In this document: one piece after another, positions 51,293 through 59,857 of the stretch
Layout of the letters: each line of letters begins with the position of its first letter
How positions within the stretch are numbered: the stretch's first letter is position 1
Source: Streptomyces brasiliensis
Lineage (GTDB): Bacteria; Actinomycetota; Actinomycetes; Streptomycetales; Streptomycetaceae
Direction of reading: 5' to 3'
Assembly (NCBI RefSeq): GCF_014647875.1
Contig: NZ_BMQA01000003.1
Location: 124,001-188,000, forward strand
DNA: 64,000 nt
Program-made: the position numbers and the translations under genes
The notes under the pieces: model-generated
The model's database searches: none
The model's input: the letters and a program-made list of their open reading frames with translations, nothing else
Told to the model about the DNA's origin: nothing

Positions 51293-52528
51293 TCAGGTGC
51301 GCAGGGCTGGGTCGGTGCGCAGGCGCGTGAAGGCGAGGGCCAGTCCGAGGCCCTGCAGGACGGCGCAAGCGGTGATGACGTGGCCCAGTGCGTCGGGCGG
51401 CGTGAGCGCGGTCAGTACGCCAGCAACGGGGTAGGGCAGCAGGAGGATGAGGATGGTCGCCGACAGGGTGCTGCCGAACTTCTCCGGTGGGATCAGCAGG
51501 GAGCGCAGCGTGCGCAGCACCACCGTCATGCCGCCCTCGGCCGCCATGAGGACCGCGACCAGGACAAGGTAGGAGAGGTAGTCGGGGGCTTGGGCGGCGG
51601 CGAGGGTGGCGAGCGAGGCAAGGGCCGCGCAGGCGGCGCCCACCGGCCACAGGCCCAGGCGGTCGATCGCAACCCGGCAGAGGGTGACGCTGAGGAGCGT
51701 CGCTGCGGCAGCGGCGGACCAGACCAGGCCGACGTCGGTGGTGGACTGCCCGAAGTGCTTGACGACGATCACGGGACCGGCCGCCTGGAGGAGCCCTGTG
51801 GCGAGGTTGGACAGGGTCAGCCCGGTCACGAGCCAGCCGAGCGCGGGCAGCGATCGGATGGTGCGCCACCCGGTGAGCAGCCCGGCGCTGGCCTGCCGCT
51901 TCGGCGTGCGGGCCGGGGCGACGGGCGAGGGGGGTGTGCGCAGGGCGAGCAGCGCGGCGAGAAGCGACAACACGGTGATCACCGCGAGCATCGGCGGCGG
52001 CCCGGCGAGCAGGAGCACTGCGGCGAGCGCCGGCCCGGCCAGGGTCGCAATCTGGTCGATGCCGAGCAGGACGGCCTGAACGCGATGGGCCCGCGTTCCC
52101 GCTCGGCGGCCGGCGGCGGCGCCCGCGGTCTCGGCCGCGATGTAACTGAACTCGGTGAGCACGCCCGTGACCGCCGCGAGCACCATCACGGTCACGCTCG
52201 CCACCGTGCCGGACGGGTGAAGGTGGAGCAGGACCGCGCCGGCGGCGAGAGCCATCGCACGTCCCAGGGAGGCGAGGTGGAAGACGACGGACGCCCCGCG
52301 CCGGTCGACGATCGATCCGGCCCACCCGAACGCCGCCAGCCTCGGGATCCACTCCAACGCGAACGCCGCTCCCGTGAGCGCGGCGGAGCGCGTGGTGGCC
52401 AGGACCAGCAGCGGGATGCCGTAGGTGGACATGGCGAACGCCAACGCGTCCGCCGTGCGCGGCAGGTAGATGCCGCGCAGCAGCCCGGCGGTGTGGCGTG
52501 CGTGCCGGGGTGTAACCGCTGCGCTCAC
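51293..52528 (-). CDS. MFS transporter
   Basis: A 411-residue twelve-segment membrane protein. The opening LPRTADALAFAMSTYGIPLL, the cytoplasmic-loop motif WAGSIVDRRGASVVFHLASL near residue 69 and VTGVLTEFSYIAAETAG near residue 120 match MFS exporters of the drug-efflux type. GTG 52528 overlaps the stop of the winged-helix gene upstream, so the regulator and transporter are coupled. It is the second MFS gene of this operon. Confidence 0.88.
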   Translation of the reverse strand: MSAAVTPRHARHTAGLLRGIYLPRTADALAFAMSTYGIPLLVLATTRSAALTGAAFALEWIPRLAAFGWAGSIVDRRGASVVFHLASLGRAMALAAGAVLLHLHPSGTVASVTVMVLAAVTGVLTEFSYIAAETAGAAAGRRAGTRAHRVQAVLLGIDQIATLAGPALAAVLLLAGPPPMLAVITVLSLLAALLALRTPPSPVAPARTPKRQASAGLLTGWRTIRSLPALGWLVTGLTLSNLATGLLQAAGPVIVVKHFGQSTTDVGLVWSAAAAATLLSVTLCRVAIDRLGLWPVGAACAALASLATLAAAQAPDYLSYLVLVAVLMAAEGGMTVVLRTLRSLLIPPEKFGSTLSATILILLLPYPVAGVLTALTPPDALGHVITACAVLQGLGLALAFTRLRTDPALRT

Positions 52529-53034
52529 GCGACCGGCTCAGGCTCGAACGCCCTGGCCACCTGGGGGTTAGCGGCCAGCCACTGGATCAGCAGCGTGCGG
52601 GGACGGGCAAGGCCCGCCGCCCCGGCGCCGGTCACGGCGGACAGCGGTGCGAGGCCATCGCCGTGCTCGGTGGTGAGCGAGGGCGCCAACAGGTCGAGGA
52701 CGTGCCGGATACGGCGGCTGAACTCGCAGACGGGGGCCGGGACGGCGTGACGTCGGGCCCAGCGCGCCATCGCGTCGTACAGGTCGGCCAACTCCGTTCC
52801 ACTGTCGGTGAGTTCCAGACCGGCGCCGGACGCGACCCGGATGAGACCGTGGGTGCGGGCCGTGTCGGAGGCGCTTCGCAGTTGGTGTGTGGAGAGGTCG
52901 GGCAGGGTGCCGGCCAGCCGTCGCGGCGGTATGGCGCCGTTGTCGTCGATCTCGGTGACCAGGCGGATCAAGGAGCGCGAGGCGAGAAGTTCGACGGCGT
53001 GGCGTACTTCGGCAGGGGTGAAGGGGGTGCTCAT
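52525..53034 (-). CDS. winged-helix regulator-like protein
   Basis: ATG 53034 forms an ATGA overlap with the HxlR-like gene. The 169-residue protein has an HTH-type fold around residues 10-85 (TPAEVRHAVELLASRSLIRL; PPRRLAGTLPDLSTHQLRSA; then LTDSGTELADLYDAMARWAR), similar to HxlR/ArsR-type domains. The C-terminal half is helical. It probably works with the HxlR-like protein in controlling the MFS and ATP-grasp genes. Confidence 0.65.
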   Translation of the reverse strand: MSTPFTPAEVRHAVELLASRSLIRLVTEIDDNGAIPPRRLAGTLPDLSTHQLRSASDTARTHGLIRVASGAGLELTDSGTELADLYDAMARWARRHAVPAPVCEFSRRIRHVLDLLAPSLTTEHGDGLAPLSAVTGAGAAGLARPRTLLIQWLAANPQVARAFEPEPVA

Positions 53035-53873
53035 CGGCGCGGGCCTCCCGCCGGGATGGCTGCCTTCGGGCGGGCGGTCGTGGCGTGCGAGAAGAGATCG
53101 CGGTGGTGCCACGCCGGAGAGGATCCGGTCGTGCGAACGGGTGGGAGCGCCGCGGGGGCCGGCCGTGGCTGGCTGCTGAGCCACGGCCTCGGCGCGGGCG
53201 TCGCCTGCGGGTGTCCCCAGACCGGATGGTGGGACGCCTGGTCGAGGGGCTGCCCGGCGGACCAGGCGGACAGGGCTCCGAGCACGGGGCCAAGGCCATC
53301 GCCGGCTGCGGACAGCCGGTAGGGCTGGCCGATGCCCTCGGTGTCGACCAGGCCGTCGGCGACGAGCTGCCGCAGCGGCGGGTAGATGTTGGTCCAATCG
53401 CTGCTGGGCATCACGATCCGGGCCAGCGCCCGGCCGCTGACCTCCTGCCGGGACTTGAGCACCCACAGGATGGCGGCGGCGTGGCGCCGGGTGAGCAGGG
53501 TCAGGCTGTCCTCGATCTGCTCGATCGCGGGCAGCGGGCGGTCCGCCTTCTCCAGGTGTTCCTCGGCCCAGGTGACGATCACCGGCAGGACCTGCAGCAG
53601 GGCCGCACCGCGTTCGGTGTGGCGGTAGGTCACGTGCCGTGCGGTGTGTTCGGTGCGTTCGACGAGTCCGGCATCGCACAGCGACTTGAGTTTGGGGTGG
53701 AGCTGGCCGTTCTGCAGCCAGGACACCTTGGCCGCCAGCTCGCTGTAGCGCAGCGGCGGGCCGGAGAGGGCCAGGAGGATCCTCACGTTCCAGCGCGGGG
53801 TGATCATGGCAAGGGCCTCGGTGACCCGGGCGATGTCGGCGTCGGTGTCAGGGGGCAGAGCGGTGATGGCCAA
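53031..53873 (-). CDS. HxlR-family regulator with two winged-helix units
   Basis: TTG 53873 with AGGAG eight bases upstream is preferred; the frame is open further up but overlaps the neighbouring gene. The 280-residue protein has one HxlR domain at residues ~15-95 (ITPRWNVRILLALSGPPLRY, then LKSLCDAGLVERTEH) and a second at ~105-185 (LTRRHAAAILWVLKSRQEVS, then LRQLVADGLVDTEG). A tandem HxlR arrangement is uncommon. The tail is low-complexity. It heads the regulator-MFS-ATP-grasp operon. Confidence 0.75.
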   Translation of the reverse strand: MAITALPPDTDADIARVTEALAMITPRWNVRILLALSGPPLRYSELAAKVSWLQNGQLHPKLKSLCDAGLVERTEHTARHVTYRHTERGAALLQVLPVIVTWAEEHLEKADRPLPAIEQIEDSLTLLTRRHAAAILWVLKSRQEVSGRALARIVMPSSDWTNIYPPLRQLVADGLVDTEGIGQPYRLSAAGDGLGPVLGALSAWSAGQPLDQASHHPVWGHPQATPAPRPWLSSQPRPAPAALPPVRTTGSSPAWHHRDLFSHATTARPKAAIPAGGPRR

Positions 53874-53916
53874 GGGAGGAGCTCCTGGGTGAAGGAAAGA
53901 GAGGGATCGCCTGGGG

Positions 53917-54330
53917 TCAGCGGCTGTGCGCCGGGCTCGGCGCCGCAACAGGTGGAGCCGGAACGGGCGGCGAGCAAGCCGGCGGGGCATGCGTGGGGGC
54001 TGGGACGCGGGCCAGGCTTTGCAGAACGGCGGCGGCCGACTTGGCATGGACGTCGCGGACGGCGACGGCTTCGGCTAGCCGGCGTGCACCGTCGAGGAGG
54101 TGGGAGACCTCGTGCGGGCCGATCTGCCGCTCGGGGTGGAGGAGCCGGGCGAGGTGGTCGCGGTGGACGTCGATGCTGCGCTCGGCGAGGGCGAGGCCCT
54201 CGTGCATGCCGAGCAGGGCGGAGAGCATGCCGGGCGGCTGGTCCTGGGCGTGGGCTTCGAGGTCGGCGAGCGGCGCGCCGTACAGGTCCTCGATCCGTCC
54301 GGCTATGTCGGTGGACGTGAGGTGGGGCAA
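53917..54330 (-). CDS. hypothetical helical protein of 137 residues
   Basis: TTG 54330 gives a protein with consistent codon bias; upstream of it the frame overlaps the next gene. The sequence (LTSTDIAGRIEDLYGAPLAD; GMLSALLGMHEGLALAERSI; HEVSHLLDGARRLAEAVAVR) is helical with a Pro-rich tail. It lies between unknown element genes and the HxlR-like gene. No family recognised. Confidence 0.5.
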   Translation of the reverse strand: MPHLTSTDIAGRIEDLYGAPLADLEAHAQDQPPGMLSALLGMHEGLALAERSIDVHRDHLARLLHPERQIGPHEVSHLLDGARRLAEAVAVRDVHAKSAAAVLQSLARVPAPTHAPPACSPPVPAPPVAAPSPAHSR

Positions 54331-54340
54331 GCGTGGGCTT

Positions 54341-54784
54341 TCACGGTCGGCGGGCCCGGGCCGCCCCGGCACGCTGGGGTGCCGGGGCGGCAGACGGGGG
54401 CAGGGTCGCGATGGCCCTGAGCTGTGCCGTGCGGACGGGACGTTCCTGCTGGGCAGGCGGGGGCATGGTGCGCAGCAGTTCGCCGAGGGCGGCGCGGTAG
54501 CCGTCGCGGGCCTCCAGGGCTGCTTCCAGCCACTGCGCGTCGAAGCGGAGCTTGTCCGTCGACAGTTCGCCCATGTCGCGGTCCGGGTCCATGTCGGCGT
54601 GGACCCGGTCGCGGACGCGGGCGACCTGCTCCTCGGTGAGCGCCAGGAATGAACGCAGCTCCAGGGCACGTGCGAGCGCGGGGGAAGCATCCTGGCCGGC
54701 AGCCGCCTCGTACAGCTCGGGTACCGGGTTGCCGAAGACCTTCTGCAGGTCGTCGTCCATGGTGCTGGCCTTGTCCCGGCTCAT
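54341..54784 (-). CDS. hypothetical protein of 147 residues
   Basis: ATG 54784 overlaps the stop of the gene to its right (ATGA). The acidic helical N-terminal part (MDDDLQKVFGNPVPELYEAA; then LTEEQVARVRDRVHADMDPD) is followed by a basic Ala/Pro-rich tail. It belongs to a set of short element-specific genes. No family recognised. Confidence 0.55.
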   Translation of the reverse strand: MSRDKASTMDDDLQKVFGNPVPELYEAAAGQDASPALARALELRSFLALTEEQVARVRDRVHADMDPDRDMGELSTDKLRFDAQWLEAALEARDGYRAALGELLRTMPPPAQQERPVRTAQLRAIATLPPSAAPAPQRAGAARARRP

Positions 54785-55284
54785 CGGGCGGCCCTCGTCG
54801 ACCGCCACGCCGACGCCGGTGCGGATGTACCGGCGGGACGGTGCGGAGCGCTGGTCTGCACCGCCGGGCCGGTGCGGGGCCGGAGGCGGGCGAGGCGCTG
54901 GGCGGCAAGGTCCTTCTTCCCCGGAGCGTCCGGGTCGAGGAGCCACCGCACGACCATGGCCCGGCCGTCGCGGGCGGTGACGGCCGCGTTCACCCGGTGG
55001 GCGAGGCCCATCGTCGGATCGTCGACCTCGCTGGGCTGGGTCTGCAGCGCAGCAACAAGATCGTCCTCCGCACGGTCCAGCACGGACTGGGCCTCGACGA
55101 GAAGGCCGTGCCACTTGACGACGTCGGTGGCCTCGGGATTCGCGGTCGGCGCGGCGGCGACCGCGGACTTCAACTGATCCATGCCCATGCCGAAACGCGC
55201 TTCGATCCGTTCGGTGAGCACGCCCACGACATCCTCAGACTCATCGGATATGCCATCGGGCAAAGGGAAATCTCCTGTTCTCAA
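54781..55284 (-). CDS. hypothetical protein of 167 residues
   Basis: Start at 55284 with a weak ribosome site. The sequence (MRTGDFPLPDGISDESEDVV; VKWHGLLVEAQSVLDRAEDD; GLAHRVNAAVTARDGRAMVV) is helical and acidic at first, with a basic tail. Coupled to the next gene by an ATGA overlap. No known domain. Confidence 0.55.
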   Translation of the reverse strand: MRTGDFPLPDGISDESEDVVGVLTERIEARFGMGMDQLKSAVAAAPTANPEATDVVKWHGLLVEAQSVLDRAEDDLVAALQTQPSEVDDPTMGLAHRVNAAVTARDGRAMVVRWLLDPDAPGKKDLAAQRLARLRPRTGPAVQTSAPHRPAGTSAPASAWRSTRAAR

Positions 55285-55358
55285 AAGGCCGATCCCTGGG
55301 GAATGGGGGACTGCCGTACCCGGTGGCTCAGCCGCTTACGGGCACCTGCTTGGGCCTG

Positions 55359-55685
55359 TCAGTCCAGGCACATCCGGACGTCGCGGTAGACGTACGTGCC
55401 GGAAACCCAGCCGTTGACGCCGGTCGTCTTGTCCGTGATGTAGAGCCAGTTGCCGCTCTTCTTGTGCACGCTGAAGCGGTGGCTCTTGTAGAGCACGCCG
55501 AGCGCGGTGGAATGCGTGGTGGCCTTGGACCGGATGGTCACGGCCGCGGTGTGCACCTCGTACGGCAGCGGCGGCTGGGACGAGCAGCTGCTCGCGGGGG
55601 TCGCGCTGGCGGTGGTGGCGGACAGCAGCGGCAGAGCGAGTGCGCCGAGCATGGCTGCGGATATGGCAATTCGGGTGGAGCGCAT
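55359..55685 (-). CDS. secreted SH3-like domain protein
   Basis: A 108-residue protein with a signal peptide (residues ~1-29, ending ASATP) and a compact bacterial SH3 fold (AVTIRSKATTHSTALGVLYK, then GNWLYITDKTTGVNGWVSG). Two Cys residues, at the mature N-terminus and near the C-terminus, could form a disulfide. Bacterial SH3 domains often bind peptidoglycan. It may be linked to wall handling during transfer. Confidence 0.8.
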   Translation of the reverse strand: MRSTRIAISAAMLGALALPLLSATTASATPASSCSSQPPLPYEVHTAAVTIRSKATTHSTALGVLYKSHRFSVHKKSGNWLYITDKTTGVNGWVSGTYVYRDVRMCLD

Positions 55686-55831
55686 GCGGAAGAAACCTCC
55701 GTGAAGGCATAGGGATTGCGGGGAAAGTGCCGCGGGGTTGTCCCGGCGGCTGTATAAGAGTCCGGAGATTCGCCGGTTTGGCTAACCGGCGATCGTCGGC
55801 TATGTTGCGCCGCCCTGGTCGGCTTTGACGC

Positions 55832-56572
55832 TCAGCGTGAGCGGCCGGGCGGGCGCGGCGCAGGGGCCTTCGGCAAGCCGGCCGGGCGGTTGGCGGCGGC
55901 TGCCGGGCGGACCGGCGGGAGAGGGCCGGCCTGGCCGGTGAGGCGGTCGTCGCACCACTGCAGTGCCTCGCCGAGCGTGTCGAAGCCGCCCTCGCGCAGG
56001 GTGTGCGTCCACGTCTCGGTGTCGACCTCTTCGACCACGACGCGGAACGGTGAGGGGGCTCGCTCGTCCAGGGCGCGCAGGGCCACGACGATGACCATGT
56101 CTTCCGGGTCGTCGCTGGTGTAGGAGTAGCCCGTCGCGTAGTGGTCGCCGTCGCCGGCGAGGCGTCGTTCCAGGGCTCGCGTGGCCTCGTCCGCCGGCGG
56201 CGGGCCCAGCGGGGCGAGGGCGATGGCATCGGGCGGACAGCCACGGTGGATGAGCCAGGACTGCGCCATCGCGGGCAGCGGCAGAGGGGCATGCTCGAAG
56301 CTGAACGTCCGCTTCTCCTGATCGCGTTGCAGATGCACGGCGAGCACCTGCGGCATGCCGGGGTGTCCCCAGGTGGCGGTGCGGTCGAACAGGACGTAGT
56401 AGCTGTGCGGGCCGTCGTGGTGTTCGGCGAGGGGAACGAGCATGTCCTCGTGGACGGCGACCTTGCGGTAGAAGTCGAGGTATTTCTCCTCGTCGGCGTC
56501 GAGGTCGTCCAGATCGAAGTCGACTTGGGGGATGGACTTCCGGTCTGGCGCCGGGTCGGTGGGAGACAACAA
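55832..56572 (-). CDS. hypothetical protein of 246 residues
   Basis: TTG 56572 is the likely start. The sequence (SYYVLFDRTATWGHPGMPQV; PFRVVVEEVDTETWTHTLRE; FDTLGEALQWCDDRLTG) is soluble and ends in a Pro/Arg-rich tail. No family recognised. It is one of a run of element genes between the SH3 protein and the RelE-like protein. Confidence 0.55.
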   Translation of the reverse strand: MLSPTDPAPDRKSIPQVDFDLDDLDADEEKYLDFYRKVAVHEDMLVPLAEHHDGPHSYYVLFDRTATWGHPGMPQVLAVHLQRDQEKRTFSFEHAPLPLPAMAQSWLIHRGCPPDAIALAPLGPPPADEATRALERRLAGDGDHYATGYSYTSDDPEDMVIVVALRALDERAPSPFRVVVEEVDTETWTHTLREGGFDTLGEALQWCDDRLTGQAGPLPPVRPAAAANRPAGLPKAPAPRPPGRSR

Positions 56573-56588
56573 GAGCCTTTCGGTGAAG

Positions 56589-57287
56589 TCAGCGCCGCTG
56601 CGCCGGGGTGGGCCGCGATGCGCCGGGGCGAGCCGGGACCTTCGGCGCCTGCACCGTGGGGGCCCGGCGGGCGGCGAACAGCGCGGCCCGTCCGGCGTCG
56701 GTGAGCGCGACCGGCTGGCCGGCGTGCAAGGGGTGGCCGGTGTCCCGGACGACCAGGCCGGCGTCTTCCAACTGCTGCAGCTTGGCGTGGGGGATGCGGG
56801 TACCGGAGGCGGCTGTGACGGACATCCGGCCGGTCAGCAGGTGTTCGTAGAGCTTGGCGCCGCCGGCGATGGCGAGCAGCGCCGCCTGGTCATCCGTCGA
56901 GAGCTGCCGGGCGTCGGGCGCGCAAGCCGCCGCTGCTGCTTCGATGGGCTCCAGGGCGGCGAGCACCTTCCTAGCCGCGGCGTCCCGCGCGGCGGTGGCT
57001 TCTTCCAGCTGGTCCACGGTGCGGTCGATGCGCGTGAACAGGGCGCTGTCGACGTCGAACTCGCCGCTGGACAGGCGGTTGAGGAGCCGGAGGTAGAAGG
57101 TGACGCTGGTCTGGGCCTTGGCCAGTTCACGGTGCCGGTCGACCAGGTGGGCGTGCTGCTCGTCGAGGATGCCGCGGTCGCGGTAGGCCCACAGGGTGTC
57201 GATGTCGTGCCCGGTGACGGCTTGGAGGCGGTGGTCGAGCGGGGAGACCGCACGCCGGGTGGGTGCTGGCGCCGGTGGAGGGTGCAT
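56589..57287 (-). CDS. helical DNA-binding-like protein of 232 residues
   Basis: The N-terminal two thirds form a long coiled-coil-like region (QHAHLVDRHRELAKAQTSVT; RIDRTVDQLEEATAARDAAA). The C-terminal part (TRIPHAKLQQLEDAGLVVRD; PVALTDAGRAALFAARR) looks like a winged helix of the MarR/PadR kind. It could be a regulator or a structural DNA-binding protein of the element. Assignment is weak. Confidence 0.5.
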   Translation of the reverse strand: MHPPPAPAPTRRAVSPLDHRLQAVTGHDIDTLWAYRDRGILDEQHAHLVDRHRELAKAQTSVTFYLRLLNRLSSGEFDVDSALFTRIDRTVDQLEEATAARDAAARKVLAALEPIEAAAAACAPDARQLSTDDQAALLAIAGGAKLYEHLLTGRMSVTAASGTRIPHAKLQQLEDAGLVVRDTGHPLHAGQPVALTDAGRAALFAARRAPTVQAPKVPARPGASRPTPAQRR

Positions 57288-57305
57288 AGGCGGACCTCTG
57301 TGCGT

Positions 57306-57791
57306 TCAGCGGGTGTGATGGTGCGCGGGGTTGGGGGCGGGACGGGGCAGCCCCGGCAGTGCGGTGGGCGGCGGACCGGGCCGGGGCACGGGAGTGCCGG
57401 TGGTCAGCTGCGGGGAACGCGAGCGTGCCGCGTGGATGCGGGCGCTCAGCGGCCGGCGGGTCATCCCCAGGCGGCGGCCGACCTCGTCGTAGACGTCGTT
57501 GCCTGCTCGCGGCCGGATGGCGACGACGTGGATCTCCTTGGGATGCGCGGACTCCGCGGGCGCCGGGCGGACGCCGTAGACGACACGCCAGTCCTTGCGC
57601 GAGTCCACGAACAGCTTCCTGAATCCCTCCAGGTCACCGTCGAGACGCAGGCCGAAGCGCTGCGCGTTCACGACTTCCTGCAGGTAGGCGAGGGTGAGGT
57701 CGCGTATGTCGCTGGGGGCCTGGAGGAGATCGGTCAGCGCGCGGGGGTCGAAGCTCAGTGCGAAGGCGGGCTGTCCCGCTCCCGCGGTCAT
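57306..57791 (-). CDS. RelE/ParE-like fold protein
   Basis: ATG 57791 overlaps the stop of the DUF4913-like gene. The 161-residue protein begins with a RelE-like core: FDPRALTDLLQAPSDIRDLT, DLEGFRKLFVDSRKDWRVVY near residue 56 and PKEIHVVAIRPRAGNDVYDE near residue 84. The tail is Pro-rich. RelE proteins are ribosome-dependent ribonucleases in toxin-antitoxin systems. The coupled DUF4913-like gene is much larger than a usual antitoxin, so the pair may not be a classical toxin-antitoxin system. Confidence 0.6.
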   Translation of the reverse strand: MTAGAGQPAFALSFDPRALTDLLQAPSDIRDLTLAYLQEVVNAQRFGLRLDGDLEGFRKLFVDSRKDWRVVYGVRPAPAESAHPKEIHVVAIRPRAGNDVYDEVGRRLGMTRRPLSARIHAARSRSPQLTTGTPVPRPGPPPTALPGLPRPAPNPAHHHTR

Positions 57792-58429
57792 GACGTCGGC
57801 TCGTCCGGTTCGGCGGCTTGTGTCGTGTTCGCCGTCTCCATGCGCACGGACGGCGGCGGGCCGGGCAGAAGGCGGTGCGCGGGCCGGTCGGGCGAGGTCA
57901 TGCAGGCCGACAGCGGCCCACCCGGCGCGCGGATCGCCGCGACGGCGTGGGTGAGGAAGTCCCGGTGCCACACGAACAGACCGGACAGCCCGGCTTCGGG
58001 ATCCTTGTGCTGCTGGTAGGCGAGCCACAGGGCGTGGAGCCAGGCCACCACGTCGTCGTGCTCCTGCCACTGCAGGCACCAGGGAGCCACGGTGGTGACC
58101 TCCGCCCCGTACACCGGGAGGAAGAAGTCATCCACCCAGTCGGACAGGGCGTCGAGTTCGTCCTCGCGTTCTTCTCCGTCGAGTTCCAGGATCGGGCGGG
58201 GCTCCGGTGGAGCGGCGGGAGGCGGCCCACCGAGTCCGGGCATGCCGAAGGCCGCGAACGGTGATCCGCTGGGCGGCGGGGCGGACGCGAGGTGGTCGAG
58301 CTGCTGAGCCTGTTGCGCCGACTGCTCCATGAGCCGCCGCACGCTCGCCTCGATTCCCTCCAGCTGTCGATCCGGAATACGAACCGGCTCCAACTCGCCA
58401 TCGTCAGGCGACTTTGTTGATTCGGGCAT
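57788..58429 (-). CDS. DUF4913-like protein
   Basis: ATG 58429 is preferred; the frame is open to 58495. The 213-residue protein has a coiled-coil-type N-terminus (LEGIEASVRRLMEQSAQQAQ) and then the DUF4913 pattern: FFLPVYGAEVTTVAPWCLQW, VVAWLHALWLAYQQHKDP and GPLSACMTSPDRPAHRL. DUF4913 proteins are plasmid- and ICE-borne with unknown function. It is coupled to the RelE-like gene by an ATGA overlap. Confidence 0.75.
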   Translation of the reverse strand: MPESTKSPDDGELEPVRIPDRQLEGIEASVRRLMEQSAQQAQQLDHLASAPPPSGSPFAAFGMPGLGGPPPAAPPEPRPILELDGEEREDELDALSDWVDDFFLPVYGAEVTTVAPWCLQWQEHDDVVAWLHALWLAYQQHKDPEAGLSGLFVWHRDFLTHAVAAIRAPGGPLSACMTSPDRPAHRLLPGPPPSVRMETANTTQAAEPDEPTS

Positions 58430-58583
58430 TGATAAGCTCGGCCTCCTACGAGACACGGGATGAGAAAAGGACGGAAGCGTCTGCGCGCGGCCCATCCGGC
58501 GAGTTGCACGGCCACTGCGGCGGTATTTCGCCGACGGCTACGCTTGGGGAGCCGGTCGCCTTGGCAGCAGGCAAGGACGGGGC

Positions 58584-59339
58584 TCAGCCGGTAAGGTCCA
58601 CGTCGTCCTGCGTAAGGGCTTCGCGGATCGTCTCGGTGAGCCGGTCGGCCGCGATCGACGCGTAGTGCTCGGTCTTCTCCACGCCGATGAAGTCCCGGCC
58701 TTCCAGCAGAGCGGCCACGCCCGTGGAGCCGGAGCCGGCGCAGAAGTCGAGGACCGTGCCGCCCTCGGGGCTGATCTTGACCAGCTCGCGCATCACCTCG
58801 ACCGGCTTCTGCGTGATGTGCCGGCGCTGCGCGCCCGAGGGCTGCGACGCCGAGTACATGCCGGGCAGATAGACCGGGTTCCGGGAGCCGTCGATCGCCC
58901 CCTTCGACGCCCAGACGATGAACTCGCAGTTCTGGGTGAAGCGGCCCTTCTGCGGCCTGGCCTGCGGCTTGTGCCAGGCAAGCACGCCGCGCCACAGCCA
59001 CCCGGCGGCCTGGATCGCGTCCGTCGTCGTCGGGAGCTGACGCCAGTCGGTGAACAGCAGCGCGGTCCCGCCGGTCTTCGTCAGACGGTGCGCTTCGGTC
59101 ATGATCTGCGTGAGCCAGAACGCGTAGGACCTCTGGTCCATGTTCTCGCCGGTGAAGTCGGCGAGGTCGTTCTTGGCATCGGCGGAGGTGTATTTCTGCT
59201 TCGCGGAGCGGGTGGTGCGCTCCTTCGCGGTCCGGCCACCGCTGTTGTACGGCGGGTCGGTGATGACGGAGTCGACGCAGCCGTCCGGAAGGCCGGAGAG
59301 AACGGCCAGGGCGTCGCCCTGGTGAAGGGAAAAAGGCAA
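58584..59339 (-). CDS. DNA methyltransferase (N4-cytosine/N6-adenine type)
   Basis: A TTG start at 59339 matches the usual LPFSLHQGDALAVL opening; GTG 59369 is an alternative. The 251-residue protein has the catalytic motif VITDPPYNSGG near residue 25 and the SAM-binding motif VLDFCAGSGSTGVAAL near residue 207, in the order typical of beta-type enzymes. TQKPVEVMRELVKI is also typical. It modifies adenine or cytosine amino groups in DNA. No restriction enzyme is adjacent, so it is probably a solitary methylase that shields the element or regulates it. Confidence 0.9.
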   Translation of the reverse strand: MPFSLHQGDALAVLSGLPDGCVDSVITDPPYNSGGRTAKERTTRSAKQKYTSADAKNDLADFTGENMDQRSYAFWLTQIMTEAHRLTKTGGTALLFTDWRQLPTTTDAIQAAGWLWRGVLAWHKPQARPQKGRFTQNCEFIVWASKGAIDGSRNPVYLPGMYSASQPSGAQRRHITQKPVEVMRELVKISPEGGTVLDFCAGSGSTGVAALLEGRDFIGVEKTEHYASIAADRLTETIREALTQDDVDLTG

Positions 59340-59794
59340 AGAGGGGCCCCTATTCGGGTGCGGATTCACGGGGGGAACTAGCCGCCTCGCACAGGAGTCC
59401 TCGCGGGCCGGAAGTGGGCGTGCAGAAGCCCAGGGCCGCAGACCGAGGAGGCGAGGGGGAGTCCAAAAACTGTAGAGGTGAATCCGCCGACGACCAAGAA
59501 GTGCCGTGCGGGGGTGCCGGATTCCGGCACCTCGCGCCAGCTTTTTGGTCAACCGCCAATCCGCATCTACTGTTTTTGAACCGCCCGGCGCACACCGCCG
59601 CTGGCTACTCCCCCGCCACACCTCACGGAGGTACCCCCTTGCCCCGGCACACCTAGCTCACGGCCCGGCCAGCTGGAGCGAGCGGCAACTCGCCCCGCGT
59701 CGGTCCGCCTTGATCGCCCACCCGGCCGCCGCGCCCTTCCACCCCGCCTCGCGCACGCGGCACGCCGGACACCGCACCCCCGAAGGACACGCTC
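59340..59794. promoter_or_regulatory. divergent intergenic region with nested palindrome
   Basis: A 19-bp perfect palindrome of the GGTGCCGGA type lies at 59513-59531. Around it, 59461-59521 and 59523-59581 are imperfect inverted copies, including AAAAACTGTAGA (59465-59476) against TCTACTGTTTTT (59566-59577). The sequence is unusually AT-rich in the arms. It should control both the methyltransferase gene and the conjugation operon. A GGAGG before a 5-codon TTG frame at 59639 is also present. Confidence 0.5.
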
Positions 59795-59857
59795 ATGACG
59801 TCTCGCTACCCACCCCTGCCCGACCTCGCTGACCCGCGAGCGGTCCGCTCCGGTTGA
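59795..59857 (+). CDS. 20-residue leader ORF
   Basis: An ATG with AAGGA upstream opens a 20-codon frame whose TGA overlaps the TTG start of the NlpC/P60 gene (TTGA). The peptide begins MTSRYPPLPDLADPRAV. This looks like a translational-coupling leader that sets expression of the hydrolase. It could instead be a truncated remnant of a larger transfer gene. Confidence 0.4.
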   Translation: MTSRYPPLPDLADPRAVRSG

